Shown piece by piece: positions 35,683 to 43,040 of a stretch of DNA of 64,000 bases. Position 1 is the stretch's first letter. Each line of letters begins with the position of its first letter. Location: positions 62,001 to 126,000 of the forward strand of contig NZ_KB908222.1 in NCBI RefSeq assembly GCF_000382365.1, in the 5' to 3' direction. Below the pieces are notes generated by a model. The model worked only from the letters and a program-made list of their open reading frames with translations. It did not search any database and had not been told where the DNA came from. This DNA is from Pannonibacter phragmitetus DSM 14782 (GTDB taxonomy: Bacteria; Pseudomonadota; Alphaproteobacteria; Rhizobiales; Stappiaceae). Position numbers and translations under genes: made by a program.

Positions 35683-36090
35683 TCAGCGGGCGCGTACGCG
35701 TCCTGCAACTTCATCCAGCTGATCCTGCTCTGCCTGCTCCTGCGCTTCCCGTTCCCGCTGATGATCGCGCTCTTCGAGCTGTTCGAATTTCTTCAGCTCT
35801 TCGATTGCTTCGCTCAGCTCGTCGCGGGCCTTTTCCAGCTGGTCATCCAGCTCGTGCGCGGAGTTGCGCAGATTGTCACGCCGCGTTGCCGCGGCCTTTG
35901 CAAAGGTCGGATAAGCAAAATGCGTGACGTCGGTGATGCCGACACGCTCCTGCTCGGTCCGGATCTGATCGTCGAGTTCATCCGCCATGCGGTGGAATTC
36001 GGCGATCATCGATTCAATCTGGGTTACTTGGCGGCGCTTCTCGTCCACCTGGAACCGCTTCAGACGAATGAGGCTTTCTCGGGACTTCAT
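35683..36090 (-). CDS. fliJ: Flagellar export protein FliJ
   Basis: This 135-residue protein is almost entirely charged coiled coil (EAIEELKKFEQLEERDHQREREAQEQAEQ), matching FliJ in length and architecture. FliJ sits as the central stalk in the FliI hexamer and couples the export gate to ATPase and chaperones. Assignment rests on the position 29 bases after fliI, plus the N-terminal MKSRESLIRLKRFQVDEKRRQV pattern. Sequence conservation of FliJ is low, so context carries much of the weight. Confidence 0.87.
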   Translation of the reverse strand: MKSRESLIRLKRFQVDEKRRQVTQIESMIAEFHRMADELDDQIRTEQERVGITDVTHFAYPTFAKAAATRRDNLRNSAHELDDQLEKARDELSEAIEELKKFEQLEERDHQREREAQEQAEQDQLDEVAGRVRAR

Positions 36091-36119
36091 TACTCGGTAC
36101 TCCCCTTACAAGGCGCACT

Positions 36120-37445
36120 CTAACCCGGAGTCATTTCCAAAAGGTTGGCGAGCTGCATGTAGCCATCATCCAGCGGTGTCGCCTCGCCCTTGCCCTGCGT
36201 CAGAAATGTCTCAAGTGCATCATGACGCGAAATCGCTTCGTCCACCAAGGGGTCCGACCCGCGCCGGTAGGCGCCAAGGCGAATGAGTTCCTCCATGTCC
36301 GCAAAGGTTGCCATCAGGGCCTTTGCCTTGCGCAGCACCGGCAGATAGTCCTGCGGAACACAGCGCGGCATGGTTCGCGAAACCGACTTTAGCACATTGA
36401 TCGCCGGGTACCGCCCTCTTTCGGCAATCGAGCGTTCCATCACCACGTGACCATCCAGAATGCCGCGCACCGCATCCGCAACGGGCTCATTGTGATTGTC
36501 ACCTTCCACCAGCACGGTGAACAGGCCGGTGATCGAACCGCTGCCGGCCTTGCCGGGCCCGGCACGCTCCAGGAGGCGCGGCAATTCGGTAAAGACGGTC
36601 GGTGTGTAGCCCTTGGATGTCGGCGGCTCGCCGATGGACAGGCCGATCTCGCGCTGTGCCATGGCAAAGCGGGTGATCGAGTCCATCATGCAGAGCACCT
36701 TCTTGCCCTCGTCACGGAAATATTCCGCGACCGTCATCGCCAGATAGGCTGCCTGGCGGCGCATCAGCACGCTTTCATCCGATGTCGCCACAACGACGAC
36801 CGAACGGGCAAGCCCCTCCTCGCCCAGGTCATCCTCGATGAATTCCTGCACCTCGCGCCCGCGCTCGCCAATGAGGCCGATCACCGACACATCGCAATCC
36901 GTATTGCGCGCCAGCATCGACATGAGCACCGACTTGCCCACGCCGGACCCAGCGAAGATGCCGATACGCTGGCCTTCGCAGCAGGTGACAAAGGTATTGA
37001 GCGCCCTCACCCCCAGATCCAGCGGCGGGCCAACGCGGGCCCGGTCGGCGGCCGGGGGTGGCGCCGTGCGCAGGCGTTTCGCTGCCTCGCCGCCGGCCAG
37101 AGGCCCCTTGCCATCGATCGGCTCGCCCATGGCGTTGATGACACGGCCGAGCCAGCTGGCCGCCGGATGGACGACGCTGTCGCGGGAGGCAACAAGAGCA
37201 CGGCATCCCATGCGCACCCCCTCAAGACCGGAAAACGGCATGCACAGCGCATGACCGGACCGGAAGCCCACCACCTCGGCAAAGACTGGAGGAATGCCCT
37301 CGCCAATATCGATGGCGAGCCGGGCGCCAACGCTCATCTCGTGAATAGGGCCAGCAATTTCGACAAGGAGACCCTGCACCGCCACAACCCGGCCCCATAT
37401 CTGAGCGGGCATCAACGATTCAATCTCGGCAAAAAGTGCCTTCAC
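36120..37445 (-). CDS. fliI: Flagellum-specific ATP synthase FliI
   Basis: FliI is the cytoplasmic hexameric ATPase of the flagellar type III export apparatus, related to F1-beta. The start is a GTG at 37445 with GGGAGGAAG nine bases upstream. The 441 residues include Walker [18 protein letters not shown] near residue 165, [16 protein letters not shown], and Walker [19 protein letters not shown], with [13 protein letters not shown] following. Only fliJ follows; the other flagellar genes must lie elsewhere. It is divergent from ctrA, an arrangement seen in other Alphaproteobacteria. Confidence 0.95.
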   Translation of the reverse strand: MKALFAEIESLMPAQIWGRVVAVQGLLVEIAGPIHEMSVGARLAIDIGEGIPPVFAEVVGFRSGHALCMPFSGLEGVRMGCRALVASRDSVVHPAASWLGRVINAMGEPIDGKGPLAGGEAAKRLRTAPPPAADRARVGPPLDLGVRALNTFVTCCEGQRIGIFAGSGVGKSVLMSMLARNTDCDVSVIGLIGERGREVQEFIEDDLGEEGLARSVVVVATSDESVLMRRQAAYLAMTVAEYFRDEGKKVLCMMDSITRFAMAQREIGLSIGEPPTSKGYTPTVFTELPRLLERAGPGKAGSGSITGLFTVLVEGDNHNEPVADAVRGILDGHVVMERSIAERGRYPAINVLKSVSRTMPRCVPQDYLPVLRKAKALMATFADMEELIRLGAYRRGSDPLVDEAISRHDALETFLTQGKGEATPLDDGYMQLANLLEMTPG

Positions 37446-37817
37446 ACCAAACTTCCTCCCGATCCGTGGCCCGCTGGTAACCGAACGTTTACATCTCTGC
37501 TTAATGTTAATGAACGAAGCGTTGAGAGGCGAGAGCCGTTTCAGGGCGCGATGGTAAGGTCAAAAGAGTCTGACTGGAATCAGCTAGCCTGATTTCCTGA
37601 TGTGAAACGTTAACGCATTTGAAAGCCCCGATTGCCTGGGCTCTCGCTTGCAGGCGCGTTTTTTCACAGTTTCAGACTAATGGTGCTTGCTGCGGGGAAT
37701 CAGAATTTGTTAACCATAATTCACGAAGTGAGTCGGGGTTGACATCAGTCCTACGTAGCGCACGCACCGGCTGAACTGTTGCGATTTGCCCAGAACAGGC
37801 AGCACAAGGGGATTGAT
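37446..37817. promoter_or_regulatory. Shared ctrA/fliI regulatory region with GANTC sites and a TTAACCAT motif
   Basis: Four GANTC (CcrM methylation) sites lie at 37566-37570, 37577-37581, 37697-37701 and 37730-37734. A TTAACCAT, a CtrA half-site described in other Alphaproteobacteria, is at 37710-37717. A TTAATGTTAATGAAC at 37501-37515, near fliI, partly resembles the full CtrA site. In Caulobacter ctrA transcription is governed by CcrM methylation and by CtrA itself, so the arrangement is expected, although the sites here are only sequence matches. Confidence 0.6.
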
Positions 37818-38510
37818 ATGCGTGTATTGTTGATTGAGGACGATAGCGCCACTGCGCAGAGCATCGAATTGATGCTGAAGTCCGAGAATTTCAACGTCTA
37901 CACGACAGATCTTGGCGAGGAAGGCATCGACCTCGGCAAGCTGTACGACTATGACATCATTATGCTGGATCTTAACCTGCCCGACATGTCAGGTTACGAA
38001 GTCCTGCGGACGCTGCGCGTTTCCAAGGTCAAGACGCCGATCCTGATCCTCTCCGGCCTCGCCGGCATTGAGGACAAGGTGCGCGGCCTCGGCTTCGGCG
38101 CGGACGACTACATGACCAAGCCGTTCCACAAGGACGAGCTGGTTGCCCGTATCCACGCCATCGTCCGCCGCTCGAAGGGTCACGCACAGTCCGTGATCGT
38201 CACCGGCGACCTGCGCGTCAACCTCGACACCAAGACGGTGGAAGTCGCTGGCCAGCGCGTCCACCTGACCGGCAAGGAGTACCAGATGCTGGAACTCCTG
38301 TCCCTGCGCAAGGGCACGACCCTGACCAAGGAAATGTTCCTGAACCACCTCTATGGTGGCATGGACGAGCCGGAACTGAAGATCATCGACGTGTTCATCT
38401 GCAAGCTGCGCAAGAAGCTTGCATCGGCCACCTCGGGCAAGAACTACATCGAAACGGTCTGGGGCCGCGGCTATGTGCTGCGCGAGCCCGACATGGAAGT
38501 GGCGGCCTGA
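37818..38510 (+). CDS. ctrA: Cell-cycle response regulator CtrA
   Basis: CtrA is the OmpR-type master regulator of the alphaproteobacterial cell cycle and of flagellar and chemotaxis genes. The start at 37818 has AAGGGGA upstream and gives 230 residues, close to Caulobacter CtrA (231). The receiver domain holds the acidic pocket (IEDDS) and the phosphoacceptor Asp51 in [11 protein letters not shown]; Lys is in MTKPFHK. The DNA-binding winged helix begins at about residue 125, with [17 protein letters not shown] and [10 protein letters not shown]. It is monocistronic, with a good terminator after it. CtrA is activated by the CckA-ChpT relay; chpT lies about 8 kb away. Confidence 0.97.
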   Translation: MRVLLIEDDSATAQSIELMLKSENFNVYTTDLGEEGIDLGKLYDYDIIMLDLNLPDMSGYEVLRTLRVSKVKTPILILSGLAGIEDKVRGLGFGADDYMTKPFHKDELVARIHAIVRRSKGHAQSVIVTGDLRVNLDTKTVEVAGQRVHLTGKEYQMLELLSLRKGTTLTKEMFLNHLYGGMDEPELKIIDVFICKLRKKLASATSGKNYIETVWGRGYVLREPDMEVAA

Positions 38511-38543
38511 TACAGCCTCCCCGCTTCATCCGCTTCAGGAGAA

Positions 38544-38570
38544 CCTCCGGCCGCAAGGCCGGGGGTTTTT
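38544..38570 (+). terminator. Rho-independent terminator of ctrA
   Basis: CCTCCGGCC (38544-38552) and GGCCGGGGG (38557-38565) form a 9-base stem with a GCAA loop, followed by TTTTTC. It is 34 bases after the ctrA stop. Confidence 0.88.
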
Positions 38571-38601
38571 CTTTTGCAATCTGAGCCGCAAATTGCAAGA
38601 A

Positions 38602-38628
38602 ACCCGCGTCCGGCAACCGGACGTGGGT
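38602..38628. repeat. Hairpin 3' of ctrA
   Basis: ACCCGCGTCCGG and CCGGACGTGGGT pair over 12 bases with one G-T pair and a four-base loop. It lies between the ctrA terminator and the palindromic repeat at 38664-38740. It may be a second terminator or repeat remnant. Confidence 0.5.
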
Positions 38629-38663
38629 TTGAGGTTGATGACAAAGGAGGCTTTCTTCTCTTT

Positions 38664-38740
38664 CGTCATGGCCGGGCTTGTCCCGGCCATCTGCAAGTTA
38701 TTGATTTGTATAGATCCTCGGCACAAGGCCGAGGATGACG
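38664..38740. repeat. Twin-hairpin palindromic element
   Basis: Hairpin 1 is ATGGCCGGG/CCCGGCCAT (38668-38676 and 38682-38690). Hairpin 2 is ATCCTCGGC/GCCGAGGAT (38714-38722 and 38728-38736). The ends CGTCAT and ATGACG are themselves inverted. This belongs to the very common intergenic palindromes of Rhizobiales and other Alphaproteobacteria. It fills the gap before the convergent lactamase-fold gene. Confidence 0.7.
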
Positions 38741-38784
38741 ATGGAGAGGTTACAGGTTTGTCAGCGCTCGGAAGCCCGATACGC

Positions 38785-39774
38785 TTACAGGTTCAGCTGA
38801 TAGGCAGCGGGCACGTACCGGAAGCCATCACCATTGGCCTCGACGAAGCCTACGGTGGGGAACGGCATGTGATAACCCGCGAAGGCCACCCGGTCAGCGG
38901 CAATCATGCCCAGCACCTTGCGGCGCGTTTCCGCTGCGGCGGCCTTGTCCATGTCAAAACGCACTTCCCAGTCAGGATGGGCCAGCGACCAGACAAAGTG
39001 ATTGGTCATGTCTGCGGTCAGCACGAGGCGCCGGCCTTCCGATTCAAGATTGTAGATCATGTGGCCCGGCGTGTGCCCGGCGGCCGCCATGCCGGTGATG
39101 CCGGAAACCACGGAACCGCCGTCCCCGATGAAGGTCATCTTTTCGGCGAAAGGCTTGACGTGGGTTTCCATCAGCTTGGCCACGCCATTGCTGGCCGGAT
39201 CCTGCCCGGACCAGAAATCATATTCGGCCTGGCCCGTGACGTAGACTGCATTCGGGAAAGCCGGATTGCCGCCCTCCAGCATGCCGCCAATATGATCCGG
39301 GTGCATATGGGTCAGCACCACGATATCCACCTGCTCTGGCGTATAGCCGGCGGCCTGCAGCGCAGCACGCATGTTGCCCCGGTCCGGGCGTCCGCCCTCA
39401 CCGACACCCGTATCAAACAGCACCAGCTTGTCACCGGTATTCACAAGCACCGGGGTGAAGGAGTTGCGGAACTTGTCCACGGGCAGAAAATTGGCCTCGG
39501 ACACCGCGTTGAACTCTTCGGCGGGCACATTCATGCCGAAGGTCTTCTGCGGCTCCTCGCTCACCGCAGCCCCATCGAGAAGGGCTGTCACCTCGAAGGC
39601 GCCAACCTTGAAGCGGGAGACGGAAAGAAGGGATTCTGTCTGCATGGGCGCTGAAGCCTGTACCTGGACAGGCGCAAGGCCGAGACCAAGGCCTGCCGCG
39701 CCTGCGGCTGTCAGGCCTGCGGCGCCTCCGGCCAGAACATGGCGGCGGCTGAGTGAAACTGGCTGATCCGTCAT
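38785..39774 (-). CDS. Metallo-beta-lactamase-fold hydrolase with Tat signal
   Basis: This 329-residue protein starts with a twin-arginine signal (SLSRRHVLAGGAAG) and should be exported to the periplasm. The metal site motif is LTHMHPDHIGG near residue 135, with a downstream His in AGHTPGHMIYNLES and an Asp in LTADMTN. The family includes many hydrolases of thioesters, lactones and phosphoesters. No substrate can be inferred from the neighbours. It stands alone between ctrA and the chemotaxis operon. Confidence 0.87.
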   Translation of the reverse strand: MTDQPVSLSRRHVLAGGAAGLTAAGAAGLGLGLAPVQVQASAPMQTESLLSVSRFKVGAFEVTALLDGAAVSEEPQKTFGMNVPAEEFNAVSEANFLPVDKFRNSFTPVLVNTGDKLVLFDTGVGEGGRPDRGNMRAALQAAGYTPEQVDIVVLTHMHPDHIGGMLEGGNPAFPNAVYVTGQAEYDFWSGQDPASNGVAKLMETHVKPFAEKMTFIGDGGSVVSGITGMAAAGHTPGHMIYNLESEGRRLVLTADMTNHFVWSLAHPDWEVRFDMDKAAAAETRRKVLGMIAADRVAFAGYHMPFPTVGFVEANGDGFRYVPAAYQLNL

Positions 39775-39910
39775 CCCGGTTCTCCATATGATCAGTCATT
39801 CGCGGCCTGAGGCAGAATGCCTCAGGCATCCGGAACGAAGGTGGAGCACGGCAGGTTGAGATCAAGCAGAAGCACGTGATCTGACACGATCGTGAAGACG
39901 AAAAGCAAAT

Positions 39911-39932
39911 GGCCGCCCTGGTTGGGGCGGCC
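39911..39932 (-). terminator. Hairpin with downstream T-rich sequence, possible end of the che operon
   Basis: GGCCGCCC (39911-39918) pairs with GGGCGGCC (39925-39932) around a six-base loop. On the minus strand it is followed by ATTTGCTTTTCG. It is about 130 bases after cheR and could terminate the chemotaxis transcript. Confidence 0.5.
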
Positions 39933-39956
39933 ATCTGCACAAGAGATATCCGGGCA

Positions 39957-40059
39957 GCTTATACCAAGGCTTTCGATGCTGACGCATCACGCCTTGAAAA
40001 TGCTCAAGCGCCGCACGGGCTTACCCAATGCTCGATGAGTCAAGCTCATCGAGCATTGG
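39957..40059 (+). repeat. Dispersed repeat, copy A, ending in a perfect 15-base hairpin
   Basis: The core TGCTGACGCATCACGCCTTG (39977-39996) and following bases match, on the other strand, 54607-54718. Similarity continues for roughly 100 bases, including AAGCGCCG and ACCCAA. In this copy the end forms CCAATGCTCGATGAG (40025-40039) and its complement CTCATCGAGCATTGG (40045-40059), two bases from the cheR stop codon. Confidence 0.65.
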
Positions 40060-40061
40060 TA

Positions 40062-40937
40062 TTACTTCAGGCCAAAGGCAGACGTTGCCCCAGCGGCGGC
40101 GAAGCGGGACGCGGGCTTTGCGGCTGCCTGCTTGAGCTGGTAGAGGCCACGCTGGCCGGGCACCGGCTGGAAGGCATCCGTCAGACCCACCACGGTTTCG
40201 GCTGCGCCGAGCACCAGATATCCGTCATCCGGCATCATCTTGGCGATGCGGTGCAGGATATCCACCTTGGTCTGCTGGTCGAAATAGATCAGCACGTTCC
40301 GGCAGAACACGATGTCGAACTCACCCAGGTGGCTGAAGTTCTCCAGAAGGTTGAGCTTGCGCCACTCGATCATGGCGCGCAGATCCGGGTTGATCTGCCA
40401 CAGGTCACCCTGCTGCGAAAAGTACTTCAGCAGCATCTGGATCGGCAGGCCGCGCTGCACCTCGAACTGGCTGTAGATGCCGGTCTTGGCCTTCTCCAGC
40501 ACTTCCGAAGACAGATCGGTGCCGAGGATGCGGAAGCGCCAGCCGGCAACCTTGGCCCCGTTCTCCTTCAGGCAGATGCCCAGAGAATAGGGCTCCTGAC
40601 CGGTGGAGGCGGCAGCACACCAGATGCGCACGCTGCGGCTGCTCGCGCGGCTCTGCAACATGGCCGGCAGCATGATGTTGTTGAAATGGTCGAACGGCGT
40701 CTTGTCGCGGAAGAAGAACGACTCGTTGGTCGTCATTGCTTCCACCACCGCATTGGCCAGCATGGCGTTGCCGCCACGCTGCAGCGAGCCCACAAGCGCG
40801 GACAGGCCGTCAATGCCATTCTTGCGCGCCACCGGCACCAGACGGCTCTCGACCAGATACTGCTTGTCATCAGACAAGACCAGACCGGACCGCTCTTTCA
40901 GGAAGCGTTTGAGGAATTCATACTCGGCCGGTGTCAT
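40062..40937 (-). CDS. cheR: Chemotaxis protein methyltransferase CheR
   Basis: CheR methylates glutamates on chemoreceptors using S-adenosylmethionine. The start at 40937 has GGGGA upstream and overlaps the cheB stop (ATGA); the frame to 41006 is rejected. The 291 residues comprise an N-terminal helical domain (EFLKRFLKERSGLVLSDDKQ), the SAM-binding motif WCAAASTGQEPYSLG near residue 110 and FDIVFCRNVLIYFD near residue 205. It is the last gene of the che operon. No receptor gene is seen in the window, so its target receptors are encoded elsewhere. Confidence 0.95.
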   Translation of the reverse strand: MTPAEYEFLKRFLKERSGLVLSDDKQYLVESRLVPVARKNGIDGLSALVGSLQRGGNAMLANAVVEAMTTNESFFFRDKTPFDHFNNIMLPAMLQSRASSRSVRIWCAAASTGQEPYSLGICLKENGAKVAGWRFRILGTDLSSEVLEKAKTGIYSQFEVQRGLPIQMLLKYFSQQGDLWQINPDLRAMIEWRKLNLLENFSHLGEFDIVFCRNVLIYFDQQTKVDILHRIAKMMPDDGYLVLGAAETVVGLTDAFQPVPGQRGLYQLKQAAAKPASRFAAAGATSAFGLK

Positions 40938-42130
40938 CGGATAGTCCCCTTCAACACGCGCACAATTTTGGGTCCAATTTCCATGAGCGGCAGAATGTCG
41001 CTGCACAGGCCTGTATTGGCGGCTGCCCCAGGCATGCCCCAGACAACGCTGGAAGCCTCGTCCTGAGTAATGATGCTGCCGCCGCCGGCTGAAATGGTCT
41101 TCACGCCATTCGCGCCGTCCGAGCCCATGCCCGTCAGGATGAGGGCCAGTGTTGCCGAGCCATAGGCCTTGGCAACACTGTCGAACATCGGATCGACGGC
41201 AGGTTTGCAGAAGTTCACTGGAGGATCATCCGTCAGCCGGATCTTGACCGCTCCGCCGTCCTTTTCCAGGATCATGTGCTTGCCGCCCGGCGCCACATAG
41301 ATATGGCCCGGCTGCAACACGTCTCCCGTCTGCCCTTCCTTGGAGGGGCGCATCGCGGCCTTGCCGATGTGCTCGGCCAGGATCGCGGTGAAGGTGGGCG
41401 GCATGTGCTGCGTCACGACCACCGGAATGTCGGCAATCACCGGGCCGATGTCCCGCATGACCTGCTGCAACGCCTGCGGACCGCCAGTCGAGCTGCCGAT
41501 CGCCAGAATGCGGGGCCGGGCCGAGGAATACGGCTTGGTCTGCAGGCCCTGCTTCGGCGCTTCGGCACGGGCCGCCAGTGCCGGACGGGTCGCCAGCGCC
41601 CCGACGGGAGCCTGCGAGGCCGTACGCCCTGCCGCCGTTTCCGCACGCATGACGCGGGCGCGGCTGTTGATCCGGCGGGCACGCTCTCCGAGCGCCTTGA
41701 CCTTTTCCAGAAGCTCCCGGCGGAAATCGACCGAAGTGGTCAGTTCCGAAGTGCTTTCCGGTTTCGGCACATAGTCCGCAGCACCCAGCGACAGCGCCTT
41801 GAGAGAGATCTCGGCGTTGCGGCGCGTGAGCGTTGAGGCCATGACCACGATGAGATCACGCTTCTTGGCCAGCATGAGCGGCAGCGCCGTCAGACCGTCC
41901 ATTTCCGGCATTTCAATATCGAGCACAACAACGTCCGGGTTGCTGCGCAGAATATCATCAACAGCCAGCTTGCCATTACGGTGGGATGCGACAACGGCAA
42001 GCGCCGGGTCAGCATCCAGCCAACGGCCGAGAAGTCCACGGATCACGACCGCATCATCAACCACCATCACGCGGATGGGGTCGGTGTTGGGAGTCGATCC
42101 CGTGGTAAGATTTGTCTGTGCAAATGCCAT
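40934..42130 (-). CDS. cheB: Chemotaxis response regulator/protein-glutamate methylesterase CheB
   Basis: CheB demethylates receptors when phosphorylated by CheA, giving adaptation. The 398-residue protein has an N-terminal receiver domain with Asp71 in VVLDIEMPEMDG, and Lys in DYVPKPES. An Ala/Arg-rich linker of about 50 residues leads to the C-terminal esterase. Its catalytic Ser is in GSSTGGPQAL, His in TQHMPPTF and Asp in GMGSDGANG. It follows cheY after 21 bases and overlaps cheR. It is longer than E. coli CheB (349) because of an N-terminal extension and the linker. Confidence 0.95.
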   Translation of the reverse strand: MAFAQTNLTTGSTPNTDPIRVMVVDDAVVIRGLLGRWLDADPALAVVASHRNGKLAVDDILRSNPDVVVLDIEMPEMDGLTALPLMLAKKRDLIVVMASTLTRRNAEISLKALSLGAADYVPKPESTSELTTSVDFRRELLEKVKALGERARRINSRARVMRAETAAGRTASQAPVGALATRPALAARAEAPKQGLQTKPYSSARPRILAIGSSTGGPQALQQVMRDIGPVIADIPVVVTQHMPPTFTAILAEHIGKAAMRPSKEGQTGDVLQPGHIYVAPGGKHMILEKDGGAVKIRLTDDPPVNFCKPAVDPMFDSVAKAYGSATLALILTGMGSDGANGVKTISAGGGSIITQDEASSVVWGMPGAAANTGLCSDILPLMEIGPKIVRVLKGTIR

Positions 42131-42151
42131 CCTGGCTGCCCTGTGAAAGGG

Positions 42152-42517
42152 TTAGATGAGACCGACTTCCTGGAACTTCGCCTCAACGATTTCCCGGTCG
42201 AAGGGTTTCATGATGTACTCGTTGGCACCAGCCCGGATGGCACGGGCAATGTGCGCTACATCGTTTTCCGTCGTGCAGAAGACCACAACGGGCTTGTCAC
42301 CGCCGGGTTCGCGGCGAAGGCTGGTCAGAAATTCGAGGCCATCCATGACCGGCATGTTCCAGTCGAGCAGGATGGCGTCAGGCATCTGGTTGCGGCAGGC
42401 GTCGAGCGCCTGCTGCCCATCCTCGGCTTCGGTGATCTCGAAATGGAGGTCCTCAAGAATCCGGCGTGCGACCTTACGGATCACGCTGGAGTCGTCCACT
42501 ACAAGACACTGTTTCAT
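42152..42517 (-). CDS. cheY: Chemotaxis response regulator CheY
   Basis: A single-domain receiver of 121 residues. The start at 42517 (MKQCLVVDDS) has GGAG upstream. The acidic pair is in VVDDS, the phosphoacceptor is Asp52 in ILLDWNMPVMDG, the Thr is in FCTTEND and the Lys in YIMKPFD. When phosphorylated by CheA it should act on the flagellar motor or as a phosphate sink. CtrA pathway single-domain regulators such as DivK and CpdR look different at the ends. It sits between cheW and cheB. Confidence 0.9.
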   Translation of the reverse strand: MKQCLVVDDSSVIRKVARRILEDLHFEITEAEDGQQALDACRNQMPDAILLDWNMPVMDGLEFLTSLRREPGGDKPVVVFCTTENDVAHIARAIRAGANEYIMKPFDREIVEAKFQEVGLI

Positions 42518-42560
42518 CTGCCTGTTCTCCATAGTACCCGGGTTCTGAGCGTCCATGGCC

Positions 42561-43040
42561 TCAAGCGGCCATGGGCTCATTCATCATCGCCCCGAGCAGG
42601 CGTTCTACATCAAGGATCACCATCAGCTGGCCATCCAGACGGTGCACACCGCCAGAAATTTCTGACCAGCGCTTGTCGAGGTTCTGCGGGTTCGGCTCGG
42701 CCGTCTTGGCCGAGAGTGTCAGAACTTCGCCGACCGTATCGATCACAAGCCCGTAGGATTCGTGCTTGTATTCGATGCCGACAGCCATCATCTGGCCATC
42801 CTGGCGGGGCGGCAGATGCAGGCGGCGGCGCATGTCGATGGCGGTGACGATACGGCCGCGCAGGTTCAGCACGCCAGCGACTTCCGGAGCGGAGAGCGGC
42901 ACCCGGGTGACGCTCTCCGGCACGAACACGTCGTGCACCTGGGAAATCGGCAGACCGAACAGCTGACCACCGATCACCACGGTGACGTACTGGATCATGT
43001 CGCTGCCGGAACCGGCGAGATTGTGATCAATGGCACTCAT
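42561..43040 (-). CDS. cheW: Chemotaxis coupling protein CheW
   Basis: CheW is the scaffold linking receptors to CheA. The 159-residue protein has the two five-stranded SH3-like subdomains of the family, with IQYVTVVIGGQLFGLPISQVHDVF at the start and VAGVLNLRGRIVTAIDMRRRL in the centre. Its ATG overlaps the cheA stop (ATGA), so its translation is probably coupled to that of the kinase. It has a short extra N-terminal stretch (MSAIDHNLAGSGSD) that is likely disordered. Confidence 0.94.
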   Translation of the reverse strand: MSAIDHNLAGSGSDMIQYVTVVIGGQLFGLPISQVHDVFVPESVTRVPLSAPEVAGVLNLRGRIVTAIDMRRRLHLPPRQDGQMMAVGIEYKHESYGLVIDTVGEVLTLSAKTAEPNPQNLDKRWSEISGGVHRLDGQLMVILDVERLLGAMMNEPMAA

